Shown: one piece after another, positions 24,760-39,300 of the stretch
Numbering within the stretch: position 1 is the stretch's first letter
Layout of the letters: every line of letters starts with the position of its first letter
Source: Solea solea
Taxonomy: Eukaryota > Chordata > Actinopteri > Pleuronectiformes > Soleidae
Direction of reading: 5' to 3'
Assembly (NCBI RefSeq): GCF_958295425.1
Contig: NC_081136.1
Coordinates: 7,251,594 to 7,315,593 of the forward strand
Length of the DNA stretch: 64,000 nucleotides
Translations under genes and position numbers: made by a program
The notes under the pieces: model-generated
Told to the model about the DNA's origin: nothing
Database searches by the model: none
Seen by the model: only the letters and a program-made list of their open reading frames with translations

Positions 24760-27700
24760 GTATGTCACAGCTCACCTCTGTGTACTCGCCCCTCCTCCCC
24801 CACCTCACCCCATCTGTGGAAAACAGAAACATCTCCTCTGAAGTTGTGTCCGATACCGATATCACCAACCGATATCACTTAGATCCAGCTATTTTAGACC
24901 ATTCTTTCAAACTAAAAAACTGTTAACACCTTTGTGCTGAGTCATTTCAGAGATTCCCCAACTGTGCAACAAATATTCTTCCACCAGAAAGAAGAAATAA
25001 GCATGACTCAGCTAAAATGAGCTACTTTTTTAGTGTGTGCTTAGTGAAGCATGCGATACAGATCCAGTTATTTTGACCAGTATCGGATCGATACCGAAGA
25101 TACTTATGACTTATTTATATTTATGAGCGTCATTAGGTCTCACAGATGGCTGTTCAATCAATTCCAGCGTATTACAAGGACCTTAGATAGGGTATTGGAC
25201 TTGATTAGTGCATCGTTATTTTAGCATCAACGAGAGGCTTCATAGATGAAAACAATACAGCAAAACTATGCTAACTTTTGTTTGGATTACAGTAAGTCAT
25301 GGATTATCACGATCAAGAGTCTGTGTGAACAATTGTGGACGTCCTTAACTACTAAATCATTTGTAATTCAGAAAATAATTCATTTAATTTGTCGCTCATA
25401 GAAGTAGATGTGGGTTATTCAGTGTGCGCGTGTGTGTATTTTTGGCTGGGTGTTTGCGTTAGATACTTCAGATGTGTGTGTGTGTGTGTGTGTGTAGGAC
25501 TTCTTTCTGCATGTGACCGTACTTTATTAGAATGTGTGTTTGCGCCCCTCCCAGCCCAGACTCTCGGCACGAGCCTTGTGTCACACCAATGTTGTTGTCA
25601 ACACACGCCCCGGTTGCTAGGTTACCGGCTGGGTCGCTACAGTGTCGGTAGCTTCCAGGAGTTTATCACCCCCCCCCCCACCCCCACCCCCCCTTTTTTT
25701 TTAATATGTCAGCGACAGGCAGACTCCCTGTCTCTGCATTCATGTCCTCGTCCTCTATCTTAATCTGGACGCTGTGAGCGGTCACATGTCAGTGTCAGTG
25801 ATGCACGACAATTGCAAATAATCATCAGCTGTTTCCTGTGTCCACTTAAAGGATAATTACACTTAATTGGATCTTTTCTGTTTTATAGTTTTTGCCAAAA
25901 GCTCTGAGCAATTAATGACAACAATGTGCTCACTGAGTTAATAGATACAATCTGGGAAGATGGTGAGATTAATTATGCTGTGTTCACATTAAGCCACAAT
26001 AACAATATTATCTCAATATATTTAAGAATGTGTTTCTTTTGTAAAGATTAAATCAAGATTTTCAGGCAACATCATGTCTTACTTTGCTTATTGTGTGTAA
26101 AGTTTCTTTCTTTTTGCAGATTATTTACAAAAAATACTAATATCTACATCCGTTCTGTATTTAAGGTGGGAAAAAGCAACATATTTTTGGCATTACTGAA
26201 AAAAAGAACTAGATAACTTTGACCAATCACAGCACAGGTCAGAGAGAGAGGGCGCCTCCTATTGGCTGTCCTACAAAGCAGCTGCATGTACAGTACATGT
26301 CCCTTCGGTGGAAATGTAAATTCAAAAAAAAAAACACGGTAAACTACGTGTCAATATGGATGAAGACTTTGAGAGACGGAGACTTCGCCTCGGGTCCTTT
26401 GCGCCTGTCTTTGTGTGGGAGGGGCTTAGGACTGAGAGACTTTATAGTCAAGATTTTTTTCATCTGCTTACCCCAGCTTTAAAGCCACTGCTTGGAGAAT
26501 TTAAACATTTTCTTTGCTCACCCCCTTTAATTTTTCACAGTCACACAATGTTTGTGCTGATTAATGACACCTGAAGGAACCAGACATTCATACCTCATTA
26601 ATTAGGCTGAGTTTATTCTTTCAGGAGCAGCTTTTATGTTTAACCTGCAAAGAAATGAGTCAATAGAGATGATTACATGCCTCAGGTTACATTTATCAGA
26701 TGTCTAATGTTATTATTTTGGTAATGGTTAAAGACAGAATGTTCTCCTCTCTGGATGAACTTGTTAGGTTCACTTTTCAGAAGTGCTTAATTGGGAAAAG
26801 CTGGCTGATTTACTGCGTGACATACCGGAGGTGTATTAATACCATGTAGACGCAACAGTCACAGAGGTTTTGTTTGAGCACAGGAAACAACACAAGACTC
26901 CTCCTATTCATAAATCCACAACATGACAACACAGCTAAAGGTTTAAAAATACAATACGGATACATAGGACTGTAAGGAGAATAATGAGTGTAATAAAATG
27001 CCATGAATATAATATACATGTAATATAAGAGGATGAGGGACACAAGTAATAAACAAATTGGAAATTAAATTTAAAAAAATAAAAGCCTGACTTTTGAGAA
27101 AAAATGGTCAGAATTCTGAGATTAAAGTCAGAATTATTAGGATTAAATACGTTTGAGGGGGGAAATTAAGAGAATTCTGAGATTAAAGCCAAAATTCTGA
27201 GAAGAAAGACAAATTCTGAGATTAAAGTCATTCGAAAATTTAAAAAAATCCTAATCCTCTTCCATACAATACCAACAATTATAATATAACAGATAATAGA
27301 TAATACAATTATCTTTTAGTATTTAGCAATAATGACGATAAATGTTCAAAAGGAAGATATTCAAAGTCAAATACATTGTAATTAAAATATGATAAATAAC
27401 CAAATAAAAATGCAAGATTAAAATACAAATAAAAACACAAAAAGTTCTCTGACATCTGGAGTATTTATCAGAGTTTAGCACAAATAAACCACAGCAATTT
27501 GAGTGGAAACTAAATTTGGATGCAGCACATTCTTCATAGATAATAATATCCGGTAAAAGTGTGACATACAGACCATAGACACCCAGTCTCTGGAGCTACT
27601 ACTTCACCTCAGACCTGCCACAGTATCTCAAAGTTCTCACAATGAACCTGGAGGAGATTCAAGCCCACGTCCCCTGACACTAACTGATGTTTTAGTGCCA

Positions 27701-30272
27701 ATTACAACCAACCCTGGGCGTTAGCCAGTAATCCAACAGCGCCAGGTTTAAAGTGGAGGAGCGGTCAGATAATATGTGTAATTAACACCGGACAGAAATG
27801 AGGACAGGATTAGCATGAGCTGGTGTTAGCCTCTTTAGCACTTGATTTATATCAATGTAGCTCTTGGTTTACTAATGATTAACACAAAGTGTTTTTTACC
27901 GTGTGTTACCAACACACTACATGGCTATATAAAAGGGAAAAAATAAATAATAAATAAAATAACCAAGCTGTAGTGAAGTATAAATATATAATTTTCAGGC
28001 TAAAACCCACAAGCTAGCAATCACGTTAGCTTCTTTTTATATCAAAATGACATACAACTGGATGAAAAATATGCTCCGATATAAGATTAATCGTCAAGAG
28101 GTAAAAAAGAAGGATTGTGAGTAAAAATATACTTAAATTTAATATTTCTCTTACATACATTTCTCATATTTAAGATAATAATACATTATACACTCAAGAA
28201 AGTCATATTTTCACACTTTCTCTATTTAATGCCGACATAATTTTGGCTGATGTCATGATTTAGTTCACATACTATTTGAATCATAAATATAGGGCCTTTG
28301 GTTAAGATATAACTGCATAATAAAGTTTAAATACACAGTTTTAGAACCTGGGCCGCCACCGTTTCCCACTAAGGCAAATTTTGTAAATGATTAATGCGGT
28401 ATTAATATTATCTTCTTTACGTTTGTTAATGTTGATTGGTGGCATTTATTTACTTTTTTGATATACTGTGCATGTTGCATTGTTAGAAAATGACAGTCTT
28501 GCATTTTTAACGCATCAATATATAAATATTTTGTTAACTATTTGGTCCATTTAGTAGCTCTGGAAGGACCTTCACCGCCACATGTGGTTTGTTGATGGTT
28601 AACTTTTTTTTGGTAATTTGATTATGGTTTACCGTTGTGTTGCTACTTACAAAAACAAAAACCCTGACTGCAGCTTTAATCGCCTCAGATTACAGAACAT
28701 GACGAGCCGTAATTGCTGTTTTCATGGCAGCTGCCGTCAACATCAAGCCGTGCGGTTGAGGAAGTGTGTTTTGTTTAGGTACCAACTTTGCCTGTCTCTA
28801 TATATCCTGTTATGTCTGCGTCTCGCGCGTGCTTTTAAGCCCACACCGTCTGCAAAACATCTCTCACGGACTTTAATCCGAAATCTGTTTCTACTCCTCT
28901 TAAGTACCATCACCTCATCCAAACAGCATTTGAATACAGCAGGGAATACTAAAATATGCTGCCACACCCCAATGTCTGCAAGGCCGTATGAGAACTGATT
29001 GCAAAGTCAGTGCAGTGGTGAAAGAATCCTTATGTCAGACACTCACTATTTACACACACGTTTATGAGCATTTAGACACACTCCCAAACACGGGAGTGGA
29101 ATTTTATTGCTTCTATAAATCTGAAAACAGATTTATTTGTACAGTAGGCAGCCACGTCAGATGAGTTCCATTTTTCTGATTAAAACACGACCCAGATTCT
29201 TTAACATATCTTTCTTTTTAAAGGGGCAAACCTGCTTAAACCTGCTTATTATGTGTTTTAAAACTAGTTTGGCGGTTCGTTCTCTGACCACTGGCATTAA
29301 AAACACCCTTTTAGAGATGCTTATGTGTGGAGCTGCAACAATTACTATAAATACTATGTAACGTCTATATAAAATAAACATAAGCTAAGCTAAAGCTTCC
29401 TTGTTTTGAGGTTTGAAAAACACTGGTCAACATTTTCTGACATTTTATGGACCAAACGGTTGATGGACTATGATAATAATCCTTAGTTGCAGCTCTACTT
29501 ATGTGTAAAAATCCCAGCAGTTTCTGAAAAAACCGAGACCAGCACAGTTGACACCAACAGCCATGTCATGTTTAAAGTCATTTAAATCACCTTTCTTCCT
29601 CGATTTAAAGTGGTTCTTAGGTTGTCTTTACCATGTTTCCATGTCTAAATGCAGTGAGTTGCTACCATGTGATTGGCTGATTAGATATTTGCATTAATCA
29701 GTTGAAGAGGTGTGCCTAATAAAGTGGCTGAAAAGTGTATGTTATAGTGTTGTACATGATTGTCAATTCCTACAAAATACTGTAAAAGTGAGTCGTGCTA
29801 ATCTGAGATTGTTTGGTCAACAACTGTTTGGATAATAAATCATCAGTGTCAGCAGACTTTAACGGTAATGTTTACAGCGTGATGTGTGAATTACAGCCTT
29901 GACTCCTTCGTAGCGTCTCCCGTTTGAGCTTCTGACAGATTTATGGATTACATTGTTTCTGACCTTCCTCTCCGTGCGGCTGTGTTTCTTCCTGGAAGGT
30001 GATCAGTACACGGACGCTGGCGGTGCTGGACACACATGTGGAGGTCCTGACGGTGGGATCACTGGTGTTATATTAGCAGATGGTTGCGATGTTCTCAGTT
30101 GGGTGTTGGCTATTGGATTGTCTCCTTCTTGGAAGCAGGCTGAGCAGAACAGAGCCAGGTGGGGAGTGTGTGTGTGTGTGTGTGTTACTGGGCCAGGGAT
30201 GTTGACCTCATACACACACACACATATCAAGGGGAAATGCAAGATAAATAGATACTGAGAAAGAGATAGAGT

Positions 30273-30352
<80 letters not shown>

Positions 30353-33300
30353 GATAGATAGATATACAGAGAATCCTGGGATTATATTGCTTCAAAGTAT
30401 AATGTTTTTGGTATAAATCAATGTAATCTCTGAAAAAATAAATTAAACACAATTTCAGGTGGCTCAATTGGACCTGTGAGAGTGTGGGTGCTTGGGATGG
30501 AATGAGTGATTACTTCACTTTATAGCCAAAAAAAAAAAAAGCCCTTCTCTGTATGTTGGTCCTGTTATGGGCTGGTGACCTGTCCAGTTTATAATCCGCC
30601 TCTCTGATGATGTCAACTGGGATTGGCTCGAGCTCCCCCAGGATCCTTGTTGGACAAGTGGAAGATAATGGATCGATGGGTCAAAATGGGCGTTATAAGA
30701 TGTATTGTAGTCACTGTTAGACCAAAGACCAACGGCCCCACATAAGAAACCTACTTGTAAATAATTACGGTGCAGTGAGAGTGTGGATCACTGTGGATTC
30801 GTTTGACATGTCGCAAGGATCAACCTTGAATTTTCTCTAAGTTCAGTCCCATAGTCCCATCAACGCCAGCAGGCTCACAACTGTACAGGCAAGGTCAAGG
30901 ACTAGACTAATGAATGTGGCCCTAACACACACATACACACACACATGCACACAGACATGGTGAGTCATCGTAAAACATGAGGTGCAGTCAAGGTTGCACA
31001 TTCATAGCAGAAAGCACATAGCACATGTATATTTATCCCTGCTTACACACACACACAGTGAGAGTCTTTGTGAAACACAGTCAGGGATAGTATATGTTAT
31101 AACAGTATATCATATACCATAAATAAGATCTCTGGGGGTGTAGTGTCTCAAATAGACACATGTTCTGTCCGTCTCTCTCACACACACAGTCCTGCTGAAC
31201 TGGATTCGGCTAAATTACTGATATCACATTAGCCTCGACCAGGGGCCTCAAACTCAAATGACCTGGGGGCCAATGAGTGTCCAGTCTGGTCCTGTGGGAA
31301 ATTAGCTAAAAATCAACTACATTTATGATGATATTTCATAGATTTTCAAAGTAAAAGTGTTTGTCATGACAGTAGACATGACAGTAGACATTAAAAAAAC
31401 ATATTTATGGTGAATTTAATTAAAAGTGTGATATATATTATATTTAGTATTATATTCTGTCTATAATGTAGCTTGATATGAAGTGGCAGACCACGTTAAT
31501 TGAGGCCAATATTACAATTATAATGATATTTGATATTTTACCAGCATCAACATGTTCTATAAAATAATTATTATATTATATTATATTGGACATAATACTG
31601 TTTATTTAAAAGTTAATTCAACATTAATAGTTGATACTTTTGACTGTTGTAACTTGTAAGTAGATGCACACAAGTACAGCAAAACAAGTAGTTAAAAGAG
31701 GAAAAAAACACACATTTATCACTTTAACTCGGTTCAGTCTGACCTATCATTGATTTATCTCACATCTGTGTCTGACAGACAAGGATTTCAGGATTCATTC
31801 GTCAGATACTGGTTTTTCTGCATTTACACTTTTAATCTGACTAATCTAGACTATACTTCAGATGACATTGTTGACTAAATCCACTTAATGTGGTGTAAAA
31901 ATGTTATGAGTAAATGAGTTATTTTCAGTCCTTTTTCTCTCCAGATTTCCTCCCCCCCCCCCCCCCCCATTTTACAGTATAACCAGATGCACATGTTGCT
32001 AGACACACATTTGGTTTGCTCTAAAGCATTGGCCTCACATAGTTAACTAACATCATACTTAAAACGTAAAAAAAAAAGAAGCTTTTGTACACCTTGTTTG
32101 TACACAAATGAATCAGCTGCACTATATTTTATTTACAAGTCACAACGGGGCAGTTGTGCGGCGTATTTATTAGGATGTAACAGCCTCCGCACTCTGCTGA
32201 ATTCAAGGAAGAGCAGAACAGACTTGGCTCTGGACGGCGCGGAATTCCTCAGTGCACACTCACATTATGTAAGTGGCTTCGCAGTGCATGAGATGAATCT
32301 CTTTAGAGATGGAAGTAATCCGTTTCCTGTGAGGTAATCTGACTTTCAGCTCTGGAAAATGTCATAATCATGGTCCTTAATGCAGTTGAGACTTTATAGC
32401 TTCTTCATAGCGGAACCTGAGAGACAATAACGAACGTGTTATTGCTTTCGCTGCCTGTAGTTGAACTGAAGTGGAACTTTTCTTGGTTCCGAAGTTCCAA
32501 TATCTCCACACAATCGCTTAAAAAGCTCCCCAATCATGCATTCATTCACACGCACACACCCTTGTCCCACCCACCCAGACGTCCAGAGGTGAAACCCTCC
32601 TGTGGGTTCACGTCTTGCTGCAGAAATGTGGGCCCTCGAACACATTCTGTCCTCCTCTGCTGAGTCTCGGGACAAGACGTCTAATTAACTGCATCATGAG
32701 CTCATACACCGAGGCCCGAGTGAGAGAAGAACACAAACACCCACTGTTGTCATGGAGACGGAATGGTTTCAAAATGATGAAATTGTTCTAACTTGCTGGG
32801 TTTTGGAACAGGGTTCAATACTGATGAATACAGATACTGTGTCTGTAATGTTGTGTCCTTTTCAAAATGTTTTGTGTAGATGTTTCTGGCTGTATCTGAC
32901 ATTTTTTAGCTCTTTCATATATAAGAGTTGTGCAAGCACTCACAGCCAGCGCCCTGTCAGCAGGTGGCGCTATGCCCTTGACTCAGTTTTCATCTGCTGT
33001 TGTTTTATGGCCGGGTCTCTTGTCTCACGTGTGAAGTTTTGAGCCGATCGGTCAATGTATGATGAAGTTATAGGGCACTTCCTGTTTGGTGGCGAATGGT
33101 CGAAATTCGCAGAAATTCCGATTTCTGACTTTGCCACGCCTTTTTGAATCTGCAAAACTTTTGATAACATTTCATTTTTGATCTGCTCAGTATAAACTTA
33201 CACTTTTTTTATGTCGCTTTATGAAACGTGCAAATCGCCAAGATGGACTCCAAATTCAAAATAGCCAACTTCCTGTTGAGTTGAGGCCATGGTCCCAATG

Positions 33301-36300
33301 GACTTTTTTGTCCGTTTTGGGCTGTGACATGTTTCCACCAAGTTTAGTGAAATTTGGTGCAACTTAGTTTTGGCTTTCTCCAGCATTTCACCATAGGGGT
33401 CTCTGCTGAGCCATTTTGCACCACATTCACGTATTTCCCTTATTTTTCCGCCCGTTCTGGTTTACGTGTCAGTTTTGACCAACGTTCACAGCCTCAAAAT
33501 GCAATCTTTCAGGGAGGAAAATAATAATTCCTGGAAGAAGACAATAGGTCGGGCCCTAAAGTGTCGTCAATGTCCTCATCTTTTCAGTTAAGCTGCCACC
33601 ATGAGTAGTCTTGAAGTAGTGACGAAGGGAAACTGAAATAGGAAAGGTCGTAGTCTTGTGTTCATTAATGAGTAGTTCCTGTATGGAGCTGCCAGGAAGG
33701 AGGAAAAGAAGTAGACGGGCAGAGAAAGGTCATGGATGTTGTGAAGGAGGACATGAGGACAGTTGGTGTAACGGAAGAGGACACAAGGGAGAAGCTGAAA
33801 GAAGAAGATATTATACCTTCTTGCTTTGTTAGCTACAGTTGGTGATTTATTCTGTGTTTTATCTTAACTTCTTCTGTCTGGGAATAGTTGTTTTATTTTA
33901 TAGAAGAAGCAATGATACATTACCAAGAACCGAAGTTAGTTCAGATTGAAGTTTTGATTGTGTGCACATTTGAAAGTGAACTCTCCACTTCTTGAAAACT
34001 CAATTTACTCGCTCCGTAATCCTCCCTTCCTTTTCCCACGTGAATGAGGGATACAAGCGGATAAGAAGAACGCCCGCTTTGAAGATTTCCATCAGCGATG
34101 ACGGACGAGATGAGAAGACTTATGTAATCCGTTCAGACACGAGCTGATCGGCGTTGGAGGCTCGTCTGCTGCTCTGCGTTTTCTCTCTCGGCGGGCGCAC
34201 CGCACTGCTGCACTGCAGATGAAATGAATTATATCAAACGTTTAGGTTCACTTTTAAACGTATGCCACGCTTCCTGGTGGTCTATAAATGATGGAGGAGG
34301 TGCGAGCTGCTTAAGGAACCGACTTATCATACAGTAAGGAGACGCGTGCATGTGCCAACTGGCAGCACATGTATAAATATATACAGGGTCTGAAAGATGA
34401 GCTGGTGGGAACCGGCACTCTGGACTCGTGAGTTTGGATTTCTGGCTCTGTCTCTTCCAGTCCATATTTCTCTCTGCCAGAGCTGCTGTCATTGAGTCTT
34501 TAGGGACAAATTTCAAGCCTGTCAGAGTAAAAATTAGTCCTCTAAAGTGAAACGTAAGCGTGAAAGAACTCGCATAAAATGGTATGAGCCAGTTACAAAT
34601 GAAATTGTTCTTGCAGAGGTCTAGGTCATGTAAAATTTATTTAATTTAACAGAATCCGAAGTCAAATCAATGGTCTGTCAAGTCATTTTTGACTTTGGGT
34701 CTATTGGAGACTGTCTCTTCAGTGGAGACAAAGCCGTGTCAGTCCTGAAGATCAATCATTTCTGGGGTTTCGACTTCTCTCAAGTAGGGGTGGGAATCGC
34801 AGGATATCTTAACGCGATACATGGTCCACGATGCCAATAATATCACGATACAACTATTCTGTGATAGGGTGTAAGTCAATTTGCCAATTTTGTTGCTTCT
34901 GCATTTCATGCAACATTAAGTCCCCCATTTTCAAAGCTGTTTCTCTGCTGCACACGCCAGGATAATGACTGTGAAACTGTTTAGTCCCAAAAAACTGTTT
35001 GAAAATGGTTCCAATCCAGCCTTAGTGAAGTGGACAGGACATGGTCTAGTGCAAAAATAGCGTCTTTTTTATCCTTACATGATTATAAAGAAGCTTTTAG
35101 AAAGGTTCTCAGTCAAACTATGCTTAAATTACTTAATTTTACCAAATCATATTGCGGTTATTTTGACAAATAAATCATATTTTCTCATGTGAAGTACAAG
35201 ATTTTGCTTCTGCAGAATCCCCTCATAATGCTGTTCTGTCATACGTTTAATCTTTATCAAATAATCGCAGTGTCTTTTGGATATTTTGATCATTTTGTGA
35301 TAAATCGCGCAGCCCTGCCATCCATCAATCCATCAATCCATCAAGATTACACCATCAGCCTGGAGCTGTTATCTCATAATTGTAGACCTGTTGCCGCACA
35401 TGTGAACCGGACGTGCTGGTGCTGTCAGCAGGCGCTGGAAAGTACGTCGTCCACATCCTGAGAAAACATTCCTGCTTGTATTGTTGTGGTTGTTTTATTA
35501 GCATGTCCCAACCACTGGGAGGGGATCGGAGAAAGAAAATACAGTACGCGGGGCAAAATGCTGGACAAAGGTTGTCCAACGTGTCGGGGGAAAAGTTTTC
35601 ATAAGCTGATAAAAAAGGGTGGGAGAGTTGGACTGTTGTGCAAACCAGTAGGAAAAAAGTGAAATGTTGCAATATAAGATAAACGTGTGGAGGAAGAGCC
35701 TCAGAAGTACTGCAAACGTTGCTTTTAGGATACTTTTTAAATCCCCTGTAATCCCTGTGGGCATAATCTTTATACCCCAGACATGTATTTATGAGTGTGC
35801 CTTGTCACAAGAGGAAAAGAAAAGCTACAAGACTCGTATAACCGAGCCTAAATTTCAGGATTGCAGCAATTTATTGCTTATTTCCGTGCAAACAACCCAC
35901 ACATTTCGGGGACTATTTGGGGATTAGGGACATACACGAACAAGGAGCAATCAATATAATTACGTTTTTCGAATTGCCAGTGGTGAGCCATCTAATTTGC
36001 TATGGTTCTCTTTCTGTTTGTGCAATAATTGTCTGTGATTTAATCATAGGTGGACAGAAATTTGGCCCACACTGTGGTGCTTTGTTATTTATAGCGTAAC
36101 AATGGGTCAGTTTATCAGCTAAAAAAGCCAGATGTGCGTCACTATTCGATGCAGTCTCTGAATTCCAGTGAAATTTAACACAGAAGTGACTATCACTTCA
36201 TATAACTAACTAATTTGGTGTGTTTAAATCCATGTTTTGCCTTCTCATGTTCGCATGTAAGGACACACGGTATCTGTGTGTGTGTGTGTGTGTGATCTCA

Positions 36301-39300
36301 CCCACATGCGGCTGATGTGTCTTATCTCACACCTTCACACATCCTTGTGACTTTGAGACTGTGAGAAAGGTTCAGTGAGCGTTACCAGGGCCGCAGGCGC
36401 AAAACGCCGCTCATTTATCTTTCCTGACACACAGAAAGAATGGCGGGAAAAGAAAGGAAAAGCATATTGTTTTTGCTAAAGGAGTGGAATAATAGAGTGA
36501 GGTTTCCCCTGAGGGCGTGACTGTGCTGTGATGTCATGCAGTTGCCCCGGTTACTGCGTGTTCATGAGTGTGTACTGTTTGTTTGGGGTTTTTTTACAGT
36601 GGGGGAGTTGCTGTTAGACATTGTTAAAGCTAGACAGACACTTTGCAGCCTACACACACACACACAAACTTGTTTTTGTACCTTGGTGGGGACGCCTCAT
36701 AGACATAATGCACTCCCTAGCCCCTTACCCGAACCTTAACCATCACAACTAAGGGCCTACCCTTAACCCTTACCCCAAAAACGGAACCCTGAAAAAGCAC
36801 TTTAAAGTTGTGCTTGTGTGTTGTGTTTGGAACTTACAAAGATATAAATACAAGCACACACACACATACTAGGCCATTGTCAGTGTAAAAACAATCAGAC
36901 GTTGTCAAACGGGCTGCGTTCAATACAAAGCCTCCTCTTCTACTTAAGTCTTTGCACGTAAAATGACTACGTACAGGATTTGTAGGCTGAATGTTTGTGT
37001 GTTTCCCCTTTTGTGGTATTTTTGATATTGTTGACAGACGACAGGATGTTGACAACCCTTATTTAAAAGACATTAAAACATGACTGTAATCATTTGGTGC
37101 CGCCTTGTATTGAACACTGTGGGGACAAAATGGAGACATAACGTTTAATGACATGCAAGTAAGTCAGTCTAATGATCTGAACTGTCTATTAAGTCATTTT
37201 ATAAAGTGCATCTGAGGAAATAAAAGTTTCATTTAATCGTTAAGTACTAAAAGGTAAGTCACTAAAGAGTTTACCTTTGGACAAAGTCAGGTTCTTTCCC
37301 ATTCCTCTAAGCTAAGCTAAACTAGGCTAAGCTAACTGCATTCGAATTTTATATTAAACAGGCAAATTTGTCTGAAAAATGTCAATACTCTCATTAAGGT
37401 GTCTGTTAGAAAGTAAATAAGTATATTTATGAAATGTTGAAGTCAACAACATTAAGAAACAGGGGCTGTTTACCCCACTCTCTATGTTAAAATGTTAAGC
37501 TAAGCTATGCAAAGCTAACTGTATACTGGTATGGATAAAACATGGCATATTAATATAAAAAAAATAGTAGTATCTGAATGTTATGATGGAGATATTTGTA
37601 TTTAACATTTCATATCAACAAGTTGTGTATTATAGAATGAGTGAAGGCAGAAAAAAAGTGAATCCCAAAGTTTGTTCCTGTCCTGTTTTTCATTAGGGTT
37701 TAAACAATTACTCGATTAATAGATTACTAAATGACTTTTCATGATCGATTCATCGGCTTGAGTTTTTTGTATTCCGTTATTAAAACAAGATTTGTGAATT
37801 TCCAGCTTCTTAAATGTGAATATTGTCTGGTTTCTTTGCTCTAAATAACAAAGAAATCAGCCTGAATTTTAGCAAGACGTGTGAGAACATTGTGTCCAGG
37901 TTTGAAAAACACTGATCAACATTTTCTGACATTTTATGGAGCAAATAAAATAATCGATGATGTAAATCATCCCTATGGCAGTTGCAGGGTGTGCATTGAT
38001 ATCTTTTGCTTGCAGTATAATCTCTAAACGTGTCATCATTGTAATCTAATTTGTCCATTTCCTGTCTTTCTCCACCTCTTTCTCCCTCTCTGTCTTTTCT
38101 CCTGTACCTGTGAACCTCCCCAGTCTGTGGATGTGAACTGGCCCAGGGAGGCTTCTTCGTGCGGCAGGGCGAGTACATCTGTACTCTGGACTACCAGCGA
38201 CTGTACGGCACTCGCTGCTTCAGCTGCCAGGACTTCATCGAGGGGGAAGTGGTGTCCGCTCTGGGCAAGACCTACCATCCCCGCTGCTTCGTCTGTGCCT
38301 CCTGCAAGTAAGGATTTTTCTAATAATGTCACAAAGTCACATGTGTGTGCTGCTTGTTTTTTACACTTGTCAATCCTCATCAACGTCAGATGTCAGTTAT
38401 TTCTGTTTGTCGTTTGCTGCTGCTTATGGTATGGATAAGAAGAAGGCGTGGTTATTTAAGAAGCACATTTAAAGCTGGAGTTGTGTGGATGTGTGTCTTT
38501 AGGTACTTCTGTGGCATAAACAATGACCTTTCAGGAGCATTAGTCCTCACACCGGCCAAATAATTGGTTCAGAACCTGAAAAATGAGTACTCAGTGGTCT
38601 CACTCATCAGTGGTCGTGTCATATTCTGGGTTGGTTAAGGTTAGAGTTGGTAGTCACTGTCCTAAGAAGAATAACTGTGCTTTAGGGTTAGTGAGGATTG
38701 GGTTTAGATTTTGCGATGGTTAATATTGGGGTAAGATGGCTACAGAATGCATTCTATGTATAGATGTTCTCATTAAGGATGCTGGTCAAGAATGTGTGTG
38801 TTGTTGGGCCTAGAAAGGTAATAGGAGCCTCTCATTGGCTGGAATTTTAAGTGTGTATGATCAGCCCACTTAGACCATTCCCGTAGCTTGTGTCAAGTGT
38901 ACCGTGTGTGTGTTTGTGTGTGTGCTACCGTACCTCGGCGAGCCCAGTGCTGAACCTGAGATCAACAGAATGTTCCAGCGGCGTTTGTGGTTTGTAACGT
39001 GATCGTCAAACTTCGCCACTCGTCTTACAACAAATGAGCCTTTTGTGGAGATCCAACACTCAGGTTTATTGTGAGAGATATAAAAATAGGGCAGATGCTG
39101 CCGGAGATGAAGCAGCAGACTCCGCTGTGCGAGCGCGTCTCACGGTCGCAGCACCGTAGTGATCATCAATAATTCACCACCAGTAATCTGTCTGTGTTCT
39201 GCACAACCTCTGTCTGGACCTCTTTGTTTGCTTTATGGCAGAGTGTACAACCAAAATCAGGTTAAATACCATCCTCTTAATAAAAGAAAGGAGAGTTTTC

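Larger units (their letters stand above)
24760..38123 (+). other. Large intron inside LIM1 (13.4 kb)
   Basis: The flanking exons join in phase to complete LIM1, so this is an intron. It holds GT, poly-C and GATA repeats, a minisatellite at 27103-27228, family A elements at 29331-29495 and 37694-37989, LINE and other interspersed repeats, and a repeat at 32955-33560. A unique-looking GC-richer stretch lies at about 34020-34210. I see no exon in it. Confidence 0.9.

Noticed and set aside
28618..28998. 126-codon plus-strand open frame in the LIM1 intron
   Set aside because: No similarity, no splice context; composition like chance translation.
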